From Flavobacteriaceae bacterium (GTDB lineage: Bacteria; Bacteroidota; Bacteroidia; Flavobacteriales; Flavobacteriaceae), in NCBI GenBank assembly GCA_947377425.1, contig CANCFZ010000030.1, forward strand, positions 1 through 15,375: a DNA stretch of 15,375 nucleotides, written 5' to 3'. The position numbers and the translations under genes are program-made. Under the pieces are notes generated by a model. It was not told where the DNA came from. It saw only the letters and a program-made list of their open reading frames with translations, and ran no database searches. Positions 6,623 through 14,190 of the stretch are shown here, in pieces (within the stretch, counting starts at the first letter, position 1; every line of letters starts with the position of its first letter).

Positions 6623-8509
6623 ATGTCAACAGGAAAAATTAATGTTTCAGTAGAAAACATTTTCCCATTAATCAAGAAATTTCTTTATAATGACCACGAG
6701 ATTTTTCTTCGTGAATTGGTTTCAAATGCAACAGATGCAACTTTAAAATTAAAACATTTAACGAGTATTGGTGAAGCCAAAGTAGAATATGGTAATCCAA
6801 TTATTGAGGTTAAAATTGACAAAGAAGGCAAAAAACTTCACATCATTGATCAAGGTTTAGGTATGACAGCAGACGAAGTTGAAAAATACATCAACCAAGT
6901 AGCGTTCTCTGGAGCTGAGGAATTTCTTGAAAAATATAAAGATTCTGCCAAAGATTCAGGAATTATTGGTCACTTTGGTTTAGGATTCTATTCTGCTTTT
7001 ATGGTTGCCGAAAAAGTAGAAATTATAACTAAATCATATAAAGAAGAACCAGCAGCACATTGGACTTGTGATGGAAGCCCAGAGTTTACATTAGAATCTT
7101 CTGATAAAACAACACGTGGAAGTGAAATCATCCTTCATATAGCTGAAGATTCATTAGAGTTTTTGGAAGAATATAAAATCCGTGAATTGTTGACGAAGTA
7201 CAATAAATTCATGCCGATTGCTATTAAATTTGGAACTAAAACAGAAACGTTACCAAAACCAGAAGATGCTCCAGAAGATTATGTAGCTGAAACTATTGAA
7301 GTAGACAACATCATCAATAATCCAAATCCAGCTTGGACAAAACTTCCAGTTGATTTGACTGATGAAGATTATAAAAAATTCTACCACGAATTGTATCCAA
7401 TGCAATTTGAAGAGCCGTTATTCAATATTCATTTGAATGTAGATTATCCGTTCAATTTGACTGGGATTTTGTATTTTCCTAAAATGTCAAACGACATGCA
7501 AATGCAAAAAGATAAGATTCAAATGTATCAGAATCAAGTTTTTGTAACGGATAATGTGGAAGGAATTGTACCAGAATTTTTAGGAATGTTGAAAGGGGTA
7601 ATTGATTCGCCAGATATTCCATTAAATGTGTCACGTTCGGGATTGCAAGCGGATAGTAATGTGAAGAAAATCTCCAATTACATTACTCGTAAAGTAGCTG
7701 ATAAATTGAAAGCTTTATTCAATGAAAATCGTGAAGATTTCGAGAAAAAATGGAACGATATTAAAATCGTATTGGAATACGGAATGTTATCAGAACCTAA
7801 ATTTTATGAAAAATCGGGTGACTTTGTTTTGTATCCAACAGTAGATGATAAATACTATACTTTAGCAGAATTGAAAGAAGCGTTAACGACTAATCAAACC
7901 GATAAAAACGGAAAATTAGTAGTGCTTTATACTTCTAACAAAGATACCCAACACGGTTATGTTGAAATTGCAAAAGAAAAAGGATACGAAGTTGTATTCT
8001 TAGATTCTCCAATTGTTTCGCATTTGATTCAAAAATTGGAAGGCGATAATGAAAATATGACTTTTGTTCGTGTTGACTCTGATCATATTGATAAATTGAT
8101 TCAAAAAGAGGAAACTCAAATCTCAAAATTATCGGAAGATGATGCTACAAAATTGAAAACGGTTGTAGAAGAAATTGTTCCAAAAGCAAACTATTCGGTA
8201 CAGTTAGAACCAATGGACAGCAATGCCGCTCCGTTTATGATTACGCAACCTGAGTTCATGCGTAGAATGAAAGAAATGAGTCAGTCTGGTGGTGGTGGAA
8301 TGTTCGGTATGGGTAATTTGCCAGATATGTATAATTTGGTAGTGAATTCAAACTCTAAATTAGCAACTACCATTTTAAATACCGAAGATAAATCGGCACA
8401 AGAAGGTTTGGTTAAACAAGCGCTAGACTTGGCTAAAATATCACAAGGATTATTGAAAGGTGAAGAACTTACTGCTTTTGTTAAGAGAAGTTTTGAGTTG
8501 ATTAAGTAA
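6623..8509 (+). CDS. htpG: HtpG, bacterial Hsp90 chaperone
   Basis: A 628-aa Hsp90-family ATP-dependent chaperone of the cytoplasm, close to the usual HtpG length. The N-terminal GHKL ATPase domain shows LRELVSNATDAT with E31, N35 and D38, DQGLGMT with D76, and the lid/glycine motif GHFGLGFYSAF (116-126). The middle domain carries PLNVSRSGLQ with the catalytic-arginine equivalent R338. The C-terminal dimerisation domain includes a Gly/Met-rich loop, SGGGGMFGMGNLPD. A TTG in frame 24 nt upstream is possible, but the ATG beginning MSTGKINVSVENIF fits the family start. The gene is divergent from the lipocalin/OmpA operon; I found no exact TAnnTTTG box in the 173-bp spacer, so its promoter (perhaps heat-responsive) is unresolved. 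It ends in a strong hairpin terminator. Confidence 0.98.
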   Translation: MSTGKINVSVENIFPLIKKFLYNDHEIFLRELVSNATDATLKLKHLTSIGEAKVEYGNPIIEVKIDKEGKKLHIIDQGLGMTADEVEKYINQVAFSGAEEFLEKYKDSAKDSGIIGHFGLGFYSAFMVAEKVEIITKSYKEEPAAHWTCDGSPEFTLESSDKTTRGSEIILHIAEDSLEFLEEYKIRELLTKYNKFMPIAIKFGTKTETLPKPEDAPEDYVAETIEVDNIINNPNPAWTKLPVDLTDEDYKKFYHELYPMQFEEPLFNIHLNVDYPFNLTGILYFPKMSNDMQMQKDKIQMYQNQVFVTDNVEGIVPEFLGMLKGVIDSPDIPLNVSRSGLQADSNVKKISNYITRKVADKLKALFNENREDFEKKWNDIKIVLEYGMLSEPKFYEKSGDFVLYPTVDDKYYTLAELKEALTTNQTDKNGKLVVLYTSNKDTQHGYVEIAKEKGYEVVFLDSPIVSHLIQKLEGDNENMTFVRVDSDHIDKLIQKEETQISKLSEDDATKLKTVVEEIVPKANYSVQLEPMDSNAAPFMITQPEFMRRMKEMSQSGGGGMFGMGNLPDMYNLVVNSNSKLATTILNTEDKSAQEGLVKQALDLAKISQGLLKGEELTAFVKRSFELIK

Positions 8510-8523
8510 GAAAATAGAATAAA

Positions 8524-8547
8524 GTCCTTCGACAAGCTCAGGATGAC
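8524..8547. repeat. Dispersed short repeat (CCTTCGACAAGCTCAGGA type)
   Basis: The 24-bp stretch containing CCTTCGACAAGCTCAGGA, flanked by GTC and TGAC, is noticeably richer in GC than the surrounding intergenic DNA. From memory it matches a short element seen repeatedly between genes in Bacteroidota and other bacteria. Only one copy is present here, so the repeat status rests on recollection. It lies between the htpG stop and its terminator. Confidence 0.5.
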
Positions 8548-8564
8548 AAAAAATAGATTTTTAT

Positions 8565-8595
8565 AACCTGTGAGTGCAAACTTGCAGGTTTTTTT
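8565..8595 (+). terminator. Terminator after htpG
   Basis: AACCTG (8565-8570) pairs with CAGGTT (8585-8590); inside, AGT pairs with ACT across a small internal loop. Seven T follow (8589-8595). It lies 55 nt after the htpG stop and is almost the same as the hairpin after the prolyl oligopeptidase gene. Confidence 0.85.
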
Positions 8596-8620
8596 GTTTT
8601 AAATCCTTTTCTTATATTTG
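8593..8620 (+). promoter_or_regulatory. Promoter of the prolyl oligopeptidase gene
   Basis: TATATTTG (8613-8620) is an exact TAnnTTTG box 23 nt before the start codon. TTTG (8593-8596) may be the -33 element; the 16-bp spacer is slightly short, and this element coincides with the T-run of the preceding terminator. Confidence 0.5.
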
Positions 8621-8643
8621 AGAAATATATCAAATCTAATTTT

Positions 8644-10716
8644 ATGAAAAAAACATTCCTTTTAATTATTATTCTGGTTTCCAATTTATATACTATGATG
8701 GCACAAGAAGATCCTTATTTATGGCTTGAAGAAGTTGATGGCAAAAAAGCACTCGAATTTGTAGATACACAAAACAAAGCTACCATAGATGTATTGATGC
8801 AACAAAAGGACTATCAAGACATTTATTCTAAAAGTTTGGCAATCATTAATGCAACGGACAGAATTGCTTTTCCGGCAATTTATGGGAATTATATTTACAA
8901 TTTTTGGCAAGACAAAGAACACGTTAGAGGAATTTGGCGTCGCACTACTAAAACAAGTTATAATAGTCCGAATCCTGTTTGGGAAACCTTGTTGGATATT
9001 GATGCTTTGAGCAAACAAGACAATGTGAAATGGGTTTATAAAGCCGCACAAGGATTGTATCCAAAATACGACCGTTTTTTAGTTAGTCTTTCTAAAGGTG
9101 GTGGCGATGCAGTAGTGGTTAAAGAATTTGACGCAACTACCAAAACCTTCATTAAAGATGGATTTAATATGCCCGAATCTAAATGCAGCATCAGTTATTT
9201 AGATGCCAATAATTTAATTGTTGGAACCGATTTTGGTGATGGAAGCATGACTACATCGGGCTATCCAAAGATAGTGAAACTTTGGAAAAGAGGCACACCA
9301 TTAAGCGATGCTAAAACAATTTATGAAGGCGATGCTACCGATGTTTCCGATTCGGGATATGTTTTAAGAGATGGGTTGAAAAACTATCTTATGGTTGGCA
9401 AAGGCGAAACCTTTTATTCTTCTAAAACCTTCATTTATCAAAACAACAAATTAATTTCTTTGGCTATTCCTGATGATGCTACTATAAGTGCTTTATTGAA
9501 CAATCAATTAATCATTAGCTTAAAATCGGATTGGAGTATTAATGGCAGTACTTATAAGCAAGGTGCTGTTGTAGCTGCTAATTTTACTTCATTAATTAAT
9601 GGTAAAACCGAGCTTCAATTAATATATGAACCCGATGCATTTAGCAGTATTAATGAAATAAGTAGCACTAAAAACTATTTGCTTTTTGACATTCTTAACA
9701 ATGTTAAAAACGAACTTTATGTCTATTCTTTAAGCAATGGAAAATGGATGAAATCTAAAGTTAATGCGCCTGATTTTGGCACTATTGGTTTAGGTTCTAC
9801 AGATGAGTTTAGCGATGATTACTATTATACATTCCAAAACTTTCTGACGCCTACTTCATTATATTTAGCTAATGCTAAAAGTAATAGTTCTAAAAAAGTA
9901 AAATCGCTTTCTTCTTATTTTGATGCAAATAAATACAAAGTAGAACAGTTTAAAATGAAATCGAAAGATGGCGAAATGATTCCGTATTTTGTAATTTCTG
10001 CTAAAACTACCGTTTTGAATGGCAACAATCCTACGTTATTAAATGCTTATGGTGGCTTTGAAATTTCAGAAGTTCCTTTTTATTCTGGTGTAATTGGTCA
10101 AGCTTGGTTAGAAAAAGGCGGTATTTTTGTATTGGCGAACATTCGTGGTGGTGGTGAATTTGGACCAAAATGGCACCAAGCTGGATTGAAAGAAAAACGT
10201 CAAAATATCTACAATGATTTTCATGGTGTTGCCGAAGATTTGATTGCACGAAAAATTACATCGAGCCAACATCTAGGAATTATGGGTGGTAGCAATGGTG
10301 GATTGTTAATGGGAGTTGCCTTTACGCAAAGACCCGATTTGTATAATGCTGTGGTTTGTCAAGTGCCGTTGTTGGACATGCAACGTTACAATAAACTATT
10401 AGCTGGTGCGAGTTGGATGGGTGAATATGGCGACCCAGACACCAGTGATTGGGAATTCATTAAAAAATATTCTCCCTATCAAAATGTAACTAAAGACACT
10501 AAATATCCTGAAGTATTTTTTATGACTTCTACTAGAGACGATAGAGTTCATCCTGGTCATGCAAGAAAAATGGCTGCCAAAATGATTGACATGGGACACA
10601 AAGTATACTATTATGAAAATACCGAAGGTGGTCATGGTGGTTCTTCAACAAATGAACAAAGAGCTAAATTTTATGCGTTGTATTATTCGTATTTGTGGAT
10701 GAAGTTGAAAGTGTAA
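8644..10716 (+). CDS. Secreted prolyl oligopeptidase family serine peptidase (S9A)
   Basis: A 690-aa exported serine peptidase of the S9 prolyl oligopeptidase family. A signal peptide (about 1-20, ending TMMA|QEDPY) points to the periplasm, as for known flavobacterial prolyl endopeptidases. The N-terminal EDPYLWLEE motif and the following beta-propeller (about 75-420) precede a C-terminal alpha/beta-hydrolase. The catalytic triad is visible: S550 in GGSNGG, D632 in STRDDRVHP, H664 in EGGHGG. A tryptophan in GASWMGEYGDPD and the arginine of DDRV correspond to proline-recognising residues in the porcine enzyme, supporting cleavage after proline. The length is close to the roughly 700 aa usual for the family. 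It probably has its own transcript, with promoter just upstream and a hairpin terminator after the gene. Family certain; exact specificity inferred. Confidence 0.95.
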   Translation: MKKTFLLIIILVSNLYTMMAQEDPYLWLEEVDGKKALEFVDTQNKATIDVLMQQKDYQDIYSKSLAIINATDRIAFPAIYGNYIYNFWQDKEHVRGIWRRTTKTSYNSPNPVWETLLDIDALSKQDNVKWVYKAAQGLYPKYDRFLVSLSKGGGDAVVVKEFDATTKTFIKDGFNMPESKCSISYLDANNLIVGTDFGDGSMTTSGYPKIVKLWKRGTPLSDAKTIYEGDATDVSDSGYVLRDGLKNYLMVGKGETFYSSKTFIYQNNKLISLAIPDDATISALLNNQLIISLKSDWSINGSTYKQGAVVAANFTSLINGKTELQLIYEPDAFSSINEISSTKNYLLFDILNNVKNELYVYSLSNGKWMKSKVNAPDFGTIGLGSTDEFSDDYYYTFQNFLTPTSLYLANAKSNSSKKVKSLSSYFDANKYKVEQFKMKSKDGEMIPYFVISAKTTVLNGNNPTLLNAYGGFEISEVPFYSGVIGQAWLEKGGIFVLANIRGGGEFGPKWHQAGLKEKRQNIYNDFHGVAEDLIARKITSSQHLGIMGGSNGGLLMGVAFTQRPDLYNAVVCQVPLLDMQRYNKLLAGASWMGEYGDPDTSDWEFIKKYSPYQNVTKDTKYPEVFFMTSTRDDRVHPGHARKMAAKMIDMGHKVYYYENTEGGHGGSSTNEQRAKFYALYYSYLWMKLKV

Positions 10717-10717
10717 A

Positions 10718-10745
10718 AGAAAAGAGAATATAGAAAAGAGAATAT
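10718..10745. repeat. Tandem 14-bp repeat, two copies
   Basis: Two perfect copies of AGAAAAGAGAATAT (10718-10731 and 10732-10745) directly follow the prolyl oligopeptidase stop codon and precede its terminator. This is a short purine-rich tandem duplication of no evident function. Confidence 0.7.
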
Positions 10746-10751
10746 AGATTG

Positions 10752-10782
10752 AACCTGTGAGTGAGAATTTGCAGGTTTTTTT
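10752..10782 (+). terminator. Terminator after the prolyl oligopeptidase gene
   Basis: AACCTG (10752-10757) pairs with CAGGTT (10772-10777) around a 14-nt loop, followed by seven T (10776-10782). The 31-bp element differs from the htpG terminator at three loop positions only. Confidence 0.8.
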
Positions 10783-10800
10783 AATACATTAATTTTAACG

Positions 10801-10833
10801 AACTTCGCACTTTGTAATTCAAACTTCGTACTT
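10801..10833. repeat. Direct repeat AACTTCGyACTT, two copies
   Basis: AACTTCGCACTT (10801-10812) and AACTTCGTACTT (10822-10833) are spaced 21 bp start to start, immediately upstream of the DUF2721 gene start at 10837. They could be regulatory, or part of a simple dispersed repeat. Confidence 0.5.
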
Positions 10834-10836
10834 ATC

Positions 10837-11244
10837 ATGACTTTACACATAGAAACTCCTGCCCTATTATTTTCTGCAACATCTTTGATATTATTAGCTT
10901 ATACTAATCGGTTTTTAACTATTGCACAAATCATAAGAAGTTTGAAAAAACATTATGACGAGGTGCACTCTAAAAGTATTTTAATGCAAATTCAAAACCT
11001 AAACTTAAGGTTATCACTTATAAGATACATGCAGTTATTTGGTGTGTTATGTCTGTTTTTATCTGTCTTTGCTATGCTCCTATTATTTTTAGAACAACAA
11101 ATGTTGGGCATCTATCTATTTGGTTCAAGCTTGTTGTGTTTATTGATTTCGCTAGGCATTTCCTTTTGGGAAATAAGTATTTCGGTTACTGCTTTGCGAA
11201 TGCATTTGAGTGATATTGTGGAGCAAGAAACAGAGAAGAAATAG
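10837..11244 (+). CDS. DUF2721 membrane protein
   Basis: A 135-aa membrane protein of the DUF2721 family, function unknown. The N-terminus TPALLFSATSLILLAYTNRF is the characteristic opening of the family and fixes the start. Three hydrophobic helices are visible, at about 8-24, 64-85 and 90-112; between the first two lies a charged amphipathic stretch (SLKKHYDEVHSK), and the C-terminus ends in a short acidic/basic tail. It has its own space between two hairpin terminators, so it is probably monocistronic. It converges on the response regulator operon and shares the downstream terminator with it. Confidence 0.88.
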   Translation: MTLHIETPALLFSATSLILLAYTNRFLTIAQIIRSLKKHYDEVHSKSILMQIQNLNLRLSLIRYMQLFGVLCLFLSVFAMLLLFLEQQMLGIYLFGSSLLCLLISLGISFWEISISVTALRMHLSDIVEQETEKK

Positions 11245-11270
11245 AGATTTTTCACAGAGCTATTAATAAA

Positions 11271-11295
11271 AAAAGTCGGAATGAATCCGACTTTT
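11271..11295. terminator. Bidirectional terminator between DUF2721 and response regulator genes
   Basis: A perfect 10-bp stem AAAAGTCGGA (11271-11280) with TCCGACTTTT (11286-11295) and a 5-nt loop, flanked by A-runs on the left and T-runs on the right. It lies 26 nt after the DUF2721 stop and 23 nt past the end of the convergent response regulator gene, so it suits both transcripts. Confidence 0.9.
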
Positions 11296-11318
11296 GTTTT
11301 AAATTGAATAATTACATT

Positions 11319-11978
11319 TTACATAAACGGCTCCGTAAGTCTATATTTAAAAGAAAACAACACCAATCCTATTTTAGATTTAATGTCATATCGGTCAAAA
11401 ATTGTAATTCTATAGGAATCAATTGCTTTTTTTGTAACGCCTAATATCTCTGCCATTTGTTCATAGGTTAACTCGCGCTCATCACAGACTAATTTTAGAA
11501 AATCCAATTCGCGTGATGATAAAACAATGTTATCTTCTCTCTTTTGTCCCGATACACTTTCTGATGATTTTAGTCTTTTTAGTATTTCAGATATGTTGGT
11601 ATATCCAATAGTCGCAATATTTTCAATAGCAAACTTTAAATCTTTTGCAGTGCAGTTTTTATTTAAAAATCCACGTGCACCATATTCATAAGCAGAGTCT
11701 ATAATGTATTCGTCAAAATGTTGTGTTAACATCAAAACTCTGTATTCTTCATTTTTCTTTCTTAACTCCAACAACACATCTAACCCATTTAGGTTGGGCA
11801 TTGAATAATCTAAGATATATACATCAGGATTAGTTTTTAAAGGTAAAGCCCCTAGAAAATCTTCGCCGTTATCAAACTCTTCAATTACTTTAAAATTATC
11901 CATTTTATGCAATAACTCTTTTAGTCCTTGGCGAACAATTTGATGGTCGTCAATAATACATATTTTTATCACACTCAT
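11319..11978 (-). CDS. NarL/LuxR-family response regulator
   Basis: A 219-aa two-component response regulator. The receiver domain (about 3-120) has the acidic pair D10-D11, the phospho-acceptor D57 in ILDYSMPN, T85 in MLT, and K107 in FLNKN, so it should be phosphorylatable. The C-terminal LuxR/GerE helix-turn-helix (about 153-210) contains LSSRELDFLKLV and YEQMAEILGVTKKAIDSYR, the usual DNA-binding helices. It starts 11 nt after the histidine kinase stop and is the last gene of a three-gene operon; that kinase (HisKA_3 type) is the standard partner class for this regulator type. Its targets are unknown. Canonical residues are intact. Confidence 0.95.
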   Translation of the reverse strand: MSVIKICIIDDHQIVRQGLKELLHKMDNFKVIEEFDNGEDFLGALPLKTNPDVYILDYSMPNLNGLDVLLELRKKNEEYRVLMLTQHFDEYIIDSAYEYGARGFLNKNCTAKDLKFAIENIATIGYTNISEILKRLKSSESVSGQKREDNIVLSSRELDFLKLVCDERELTYEQMAEILGVTKKAIDSYRITIFDRYDIKSKIGLVLFSFKYRLTEPFM

Positions 11979-11989
11979 AACTATCTCTT

Positions 11990-12757
11990 TTATTTAGTTT
12001 CATACAAAAGTATAGAAGTTCCTTCGTTTAACTCAGAGTCTATTTTAACTCCATACTCTATAATGCCTGCTCTATTAATAATATTTTTCAAGCCCAACGA
12101 TTCTTTTTCTAATGCTGCTTCAACATCAAATCCTTTTCCGTTATCGGATATTGTCATTTCAAAAAACGGAACACTTACAAGTTGAATTGTTATTTCTTTG
12201 GCTTTTGCGTGCTTAAAGATATTGTTTATTATCTCTTGAAAAATTCTATAGATTACTATTTTCTCTTCATTATTGAATATTTTATTATTAGACTTGTCAA
12301 TACTTAAATGCAATCTTACTTTTTTGTTTTTATTTAATCGCTGTACCTCGTTGGCTATTGCTTTATAAAGGTCTTGTTGCATCAACAGCTGATTGTTTAG
12401 CGAATGGCTAATTGATCTAACGGTATGCATCAAATTAACCACCGACTGTGAAATAGGTTGCAATGTAGCCTCCAACTCGGGCGATTCTAGTTTTAGATTT
12501 TCAAGTTGAAAATTAATATACGTAAGTTGTTGCCCAGCATCATCGTGCAAATCTTGCGAAATGTTAGTCAAGACATGTTCTTGGGTTTCAATAATTGTAG
12601 CGTTTAATGATTTTTGAAAATCAATATCTTTTTGATAAATAACTTTGGTATAGTTTTTTATCTTTTGAACATAGAGCTTGATTAGTATGGCACAAAACAA
12701 TAGTATTAAACTAACGAAAAGGAGAATTGTAACAATTCCGAAGGTGATATTAGACAT
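11990..12757 (-). CDS. Short sensor histidine kinase (HisKA_3/NarX-type core)
   Basis: A 255-aa membrane histidine kinase with a single N-terminal transmembrane helix (about 8-30), a linker coiled region, and the NarX/DesK-type core. The phosphorylation site is H71 in SQDLHDDAGQQL. The HATPase domain has FQEIINNIFKHA (N-box, about 173-184), D205-NGKGF (G1 box) and GLKNI (G2 box). There is no extracellular or PAS sensor domain, so input must come from the helix or a partner protein. The start chosen is the ATG at 12757, which overlaps the last 8 bp of the upstream membrane protein gene and suggests translational coupling; an upstream in-frame ATG at 12790 would add 11 residues within that gene. 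It is followed after 11 nt by its probable partner response regulator. Confidence 0.93.
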   Translation of the reverse strand: MSNITFGIVTILLFVSLILLFCAILIKLYVQKIKNYTKVIYQKDIDFQKSLNATIIETQEHVLTNISQDLHDDAGQQLTYINFQLENLKLESPELEATLQPISQSVVNLMHTVRSISHSLNNQLLMQQDLYKAIANEVQRLNKNKKVRLHLSIDKSNNKIFNNEEKIVIYRIFQEIINNIFKHAKAKEITIQLVSVPFFEMTISDNGKGFDVEAALEKESLGLKNIINRAGIIEYGVKIDSELNEGTSILLYETK

Positions 12758-13388
12758 TTTTATTTCTTTTTTCTGTAAACATATAAGCATTCATTAGTGT
12801 ATAATAAATGATATTTACTGGATAATTAATTAATTGGTATAAAGTTACATTCCAAAATATTTTGGTTGTTGAAATGGAAGAACTTTTAAACGCTAAAATA
12901 AAATTCAAGCCAAGAAAAAACATTACCGGACAAAACAGCAATAGGTATTTATTGGATTGAAAGAACGATAAATTTTCATTATTTAACTGAACAAAGCTTT
13001 CTACAACAAACAAAACCAAATAAAGTAGGGCTCCAACAATCAATAAATTATAATTTAATCCTATTTCTAGAAATTCTAAATTTACAATACAAAATATTAA
13101 ATAAGCAACGAGTGTCCATAAAACTCGTTGCTTATTATAGCTCAACTCATAGAATATTAAAAACCAGAATACATTAAGAAATATAAAATAAATATTGACA
13201 TTTCCATGATTAATATGAGACTGGTTTTTAAACATTAAAGTGATAATTTCACAAACAATACCCAATAAAAGAATACTAACTAAGTATTGATTTTCTCTTT
13301 TTTTTACATAAAACACAGTACACCAGATTAAACTGAATACTATATATATTCTAATATAAATAGATGGGTCTGATAAAAAACTATACAT
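12750..13388 (-). CDS. Seven-helix membrane protein, possible sensor module
   Basis: A 212-aa integral membrane protein of no family I recognise. About seven hydrophobic segments are visible: 10-28, 35-53, 65-83, 88-108, 113-133, 148-167 and 180-202, joined by short loops, with a basic tail TEKRNKN that suggests a cytoplasmic C-terminus. It is the first gene of the operon with the histidine kinase and response regulator, and its end overlaps the kinase start by 8 bp. Since the kinase lacks a sensor domain, this protein may act as the signal-receiving part, as in multi-helix sensor domains normally fused to kinases (inference). Alternative: an unrelated membrane enzyme or transporter controlled with the pair. 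It is extremely rich in Ile, Leu, Phe, Tyr and Asn, and I see no catalytic motif. Confidence 0.8.
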   Translation of the reverse strand: MYSFLSDPSIYIRIYIVFSLIWCTVFYVKKRENQYLVSILLLGIVCEIITLMFKNQSHINHGNVNIYFIFLNVFWFLIFYELSYNKQRVLWTLVAYLIFCIVNLEFLEIGLNYNLLIVGALLYLVLFVVESFVQLNNENLSFFQSNKYLLLFCPVMFFLGLNFILAFKSSSISTTKIFWNVTLYQLINYPVNIIYYTLMNAYMFTEKRNKNV

Positions 13389-13419
13389 GGCAGCATTATT
13401 TATTAAAATGTAATGGTAT

Positions 13420-13427
13420 CAAAAATA
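13420..13427 (-). promoter_or_regulatory. Possible -7 box of the membrane protein/kinase/regulator operon
   Basis: TATTTTTG on the minus strand matches TAnnTTTG, 31 nt before the membrane protein ATG at 13388. No TTG was found at a suitable distance upstream, so the site is weak and may need an activator or be a chance match. Confidence 0.35.
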
Positions 13428-13447
13428 GTTTAAAATCCATTAATTGG

Positions 13448-13471
13448 CTAAAAAGAGCTTCTTATTTTTTT
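13448..13471 (-). terminator. Possible weak terminator after the 177-aa gene
   Basis: CTAAAAA (13448-13454) and TTTTTAG (13465-13471) form an AT-rich inverted repeat in the gap downstream of the 177-aa gene on the minus strand. The stem is weak, so this is tentative. Confidence 0.3.
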
Positions 13472-13507
13472 AGTATATTTTATAAATTAGAATAAGGTAA
13501 TTATTAA

Positions 13508-14041
13508 TTAGTTTGGATCAGTTGTAATATTATAAAAATAGTCTTGTGAACCACTTTTAATTTTAAAAACAATACAAATAGCATTACTAGTCGTAATGGC
13601 TTTAGTGAATGAAAACGTATCGGTGTCGCCCAAATTGTGATTGGCAACAATAGATTTTAAAAGCACTGGCGAATAATAGCTTTTAGCTTTGTCTAGACCA
13701 AATCCTTCCATTTCATAATTTATATCGGTAACAGTTTGTTTATCATCAAAACCGAAACCTAAATAATTTTGATACAAATTAGTACCAATAATTCCCTGCA
13801 AATCAATCCAAGCAACATCTTTGTACATTACTTCATCGTCCCAAAAATTTGAGGTCATTTGGTCAAATTCAGTTTGAGAAATTGCATGTCTTTCTTCAAC
13901 AAACTTAAACAGTTTTAAATCAATAAAATTAGCTCCATATTTTTTTAACCAATCAACCTGTTGATTCGTATCAACTTGATCTAGTAAAGAAAAAATCATT
14001 TCGCAAAAAAGGTCGTCTTTAATTTCAATTGTAGCACTCAT
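13508..14041 (-). CDS. Hypothetical protein, 177 aa
   Basis: I do not recognise this protein. It is a soluble, acidic protein without a signal peptide or membrane helix, so probably cytoplasmic. The first about 70 residues look helical (IKDDLFCEMIFSLLDQVD, then HAISQTEFDQM); the second half looks like beta-strands with aromatic and Gly/Asp turns (NYLGFGFDDKQ, FSFTKAITTSNAICIVFKIK, DYFYNITTDPN). No catalytic motif or metal-binding cluster stands out. It is transcribed alone, upstream of but separate from the signalling operon (119-bp gap), and divergent from the outer-membrane-protein locus to its right. Codon use is like the neighbours. The start ATG follows an AT-rich spacer without a clear promoter match. 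Confidence 0.75.
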   Translation of the reverse strand: MSATIEIKDDLFCEMIFSLLDQVDTNQQVDWLKKYGANFIDLKLFKFVEERHAISQTEFDQMTSNFWDDEVMYKDVAWIDLQGIIGTNLYQNYLGFGFDDKQTVTDINYEMEGFGLDKAKSYYSPVLLKSIVANHNLGDTDTFSFTKAITTSNAICIVFKIKSGSQDYFYNITTDPN

Positions 14042-14110
14042 AATTTAGTAAGGTTTTTAAATGTTTAAGCAAAGGTTAACAAAAAAAAAAAGGCAACCAA
14101 TTTTTTTTAA

Positions 14111-14162
14111 GGTGAAAAAGTATAATTGGGTTGGTGAAAAAGTATAATTGAGTTGGTGAAAA
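14111..14162. repeat. 22-bp phased direct repeats with GTGAAAA motif
   Basis: Two nearly identical 22-bp units beginning GGTGAAAAAGTATAATTG (14111-14132 and 14133-14154, one mismatch) are followed by a third start GGTGAAAA (14155-14162). The motif GTGAAAA thus recurs every 22 bp, about two helical turns, on one face of the DNA. The array ends 28 bp before the -33 element of the promoter to its right, a usual place for activator sites. A related inverted form lies in that promoter. Confidence 0.75.
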
Positions 14163-14190
14163 CTCCTATTACGAATTAGGCTTTTTCCTA

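Noticed and set aside
14070..14078. Minus-strand promoter box TAACCTTTG for the 177-aa gene
   Set aside because: It has three instead of two bases between TA and TTTG and no well-placed -33 element.
14111..14162. CRISPR-like array
   Set aside because: The 22-bp units are directly adjacent with no spacers, and no cas genes are present; they fit regulatory or simple tandem repeats.
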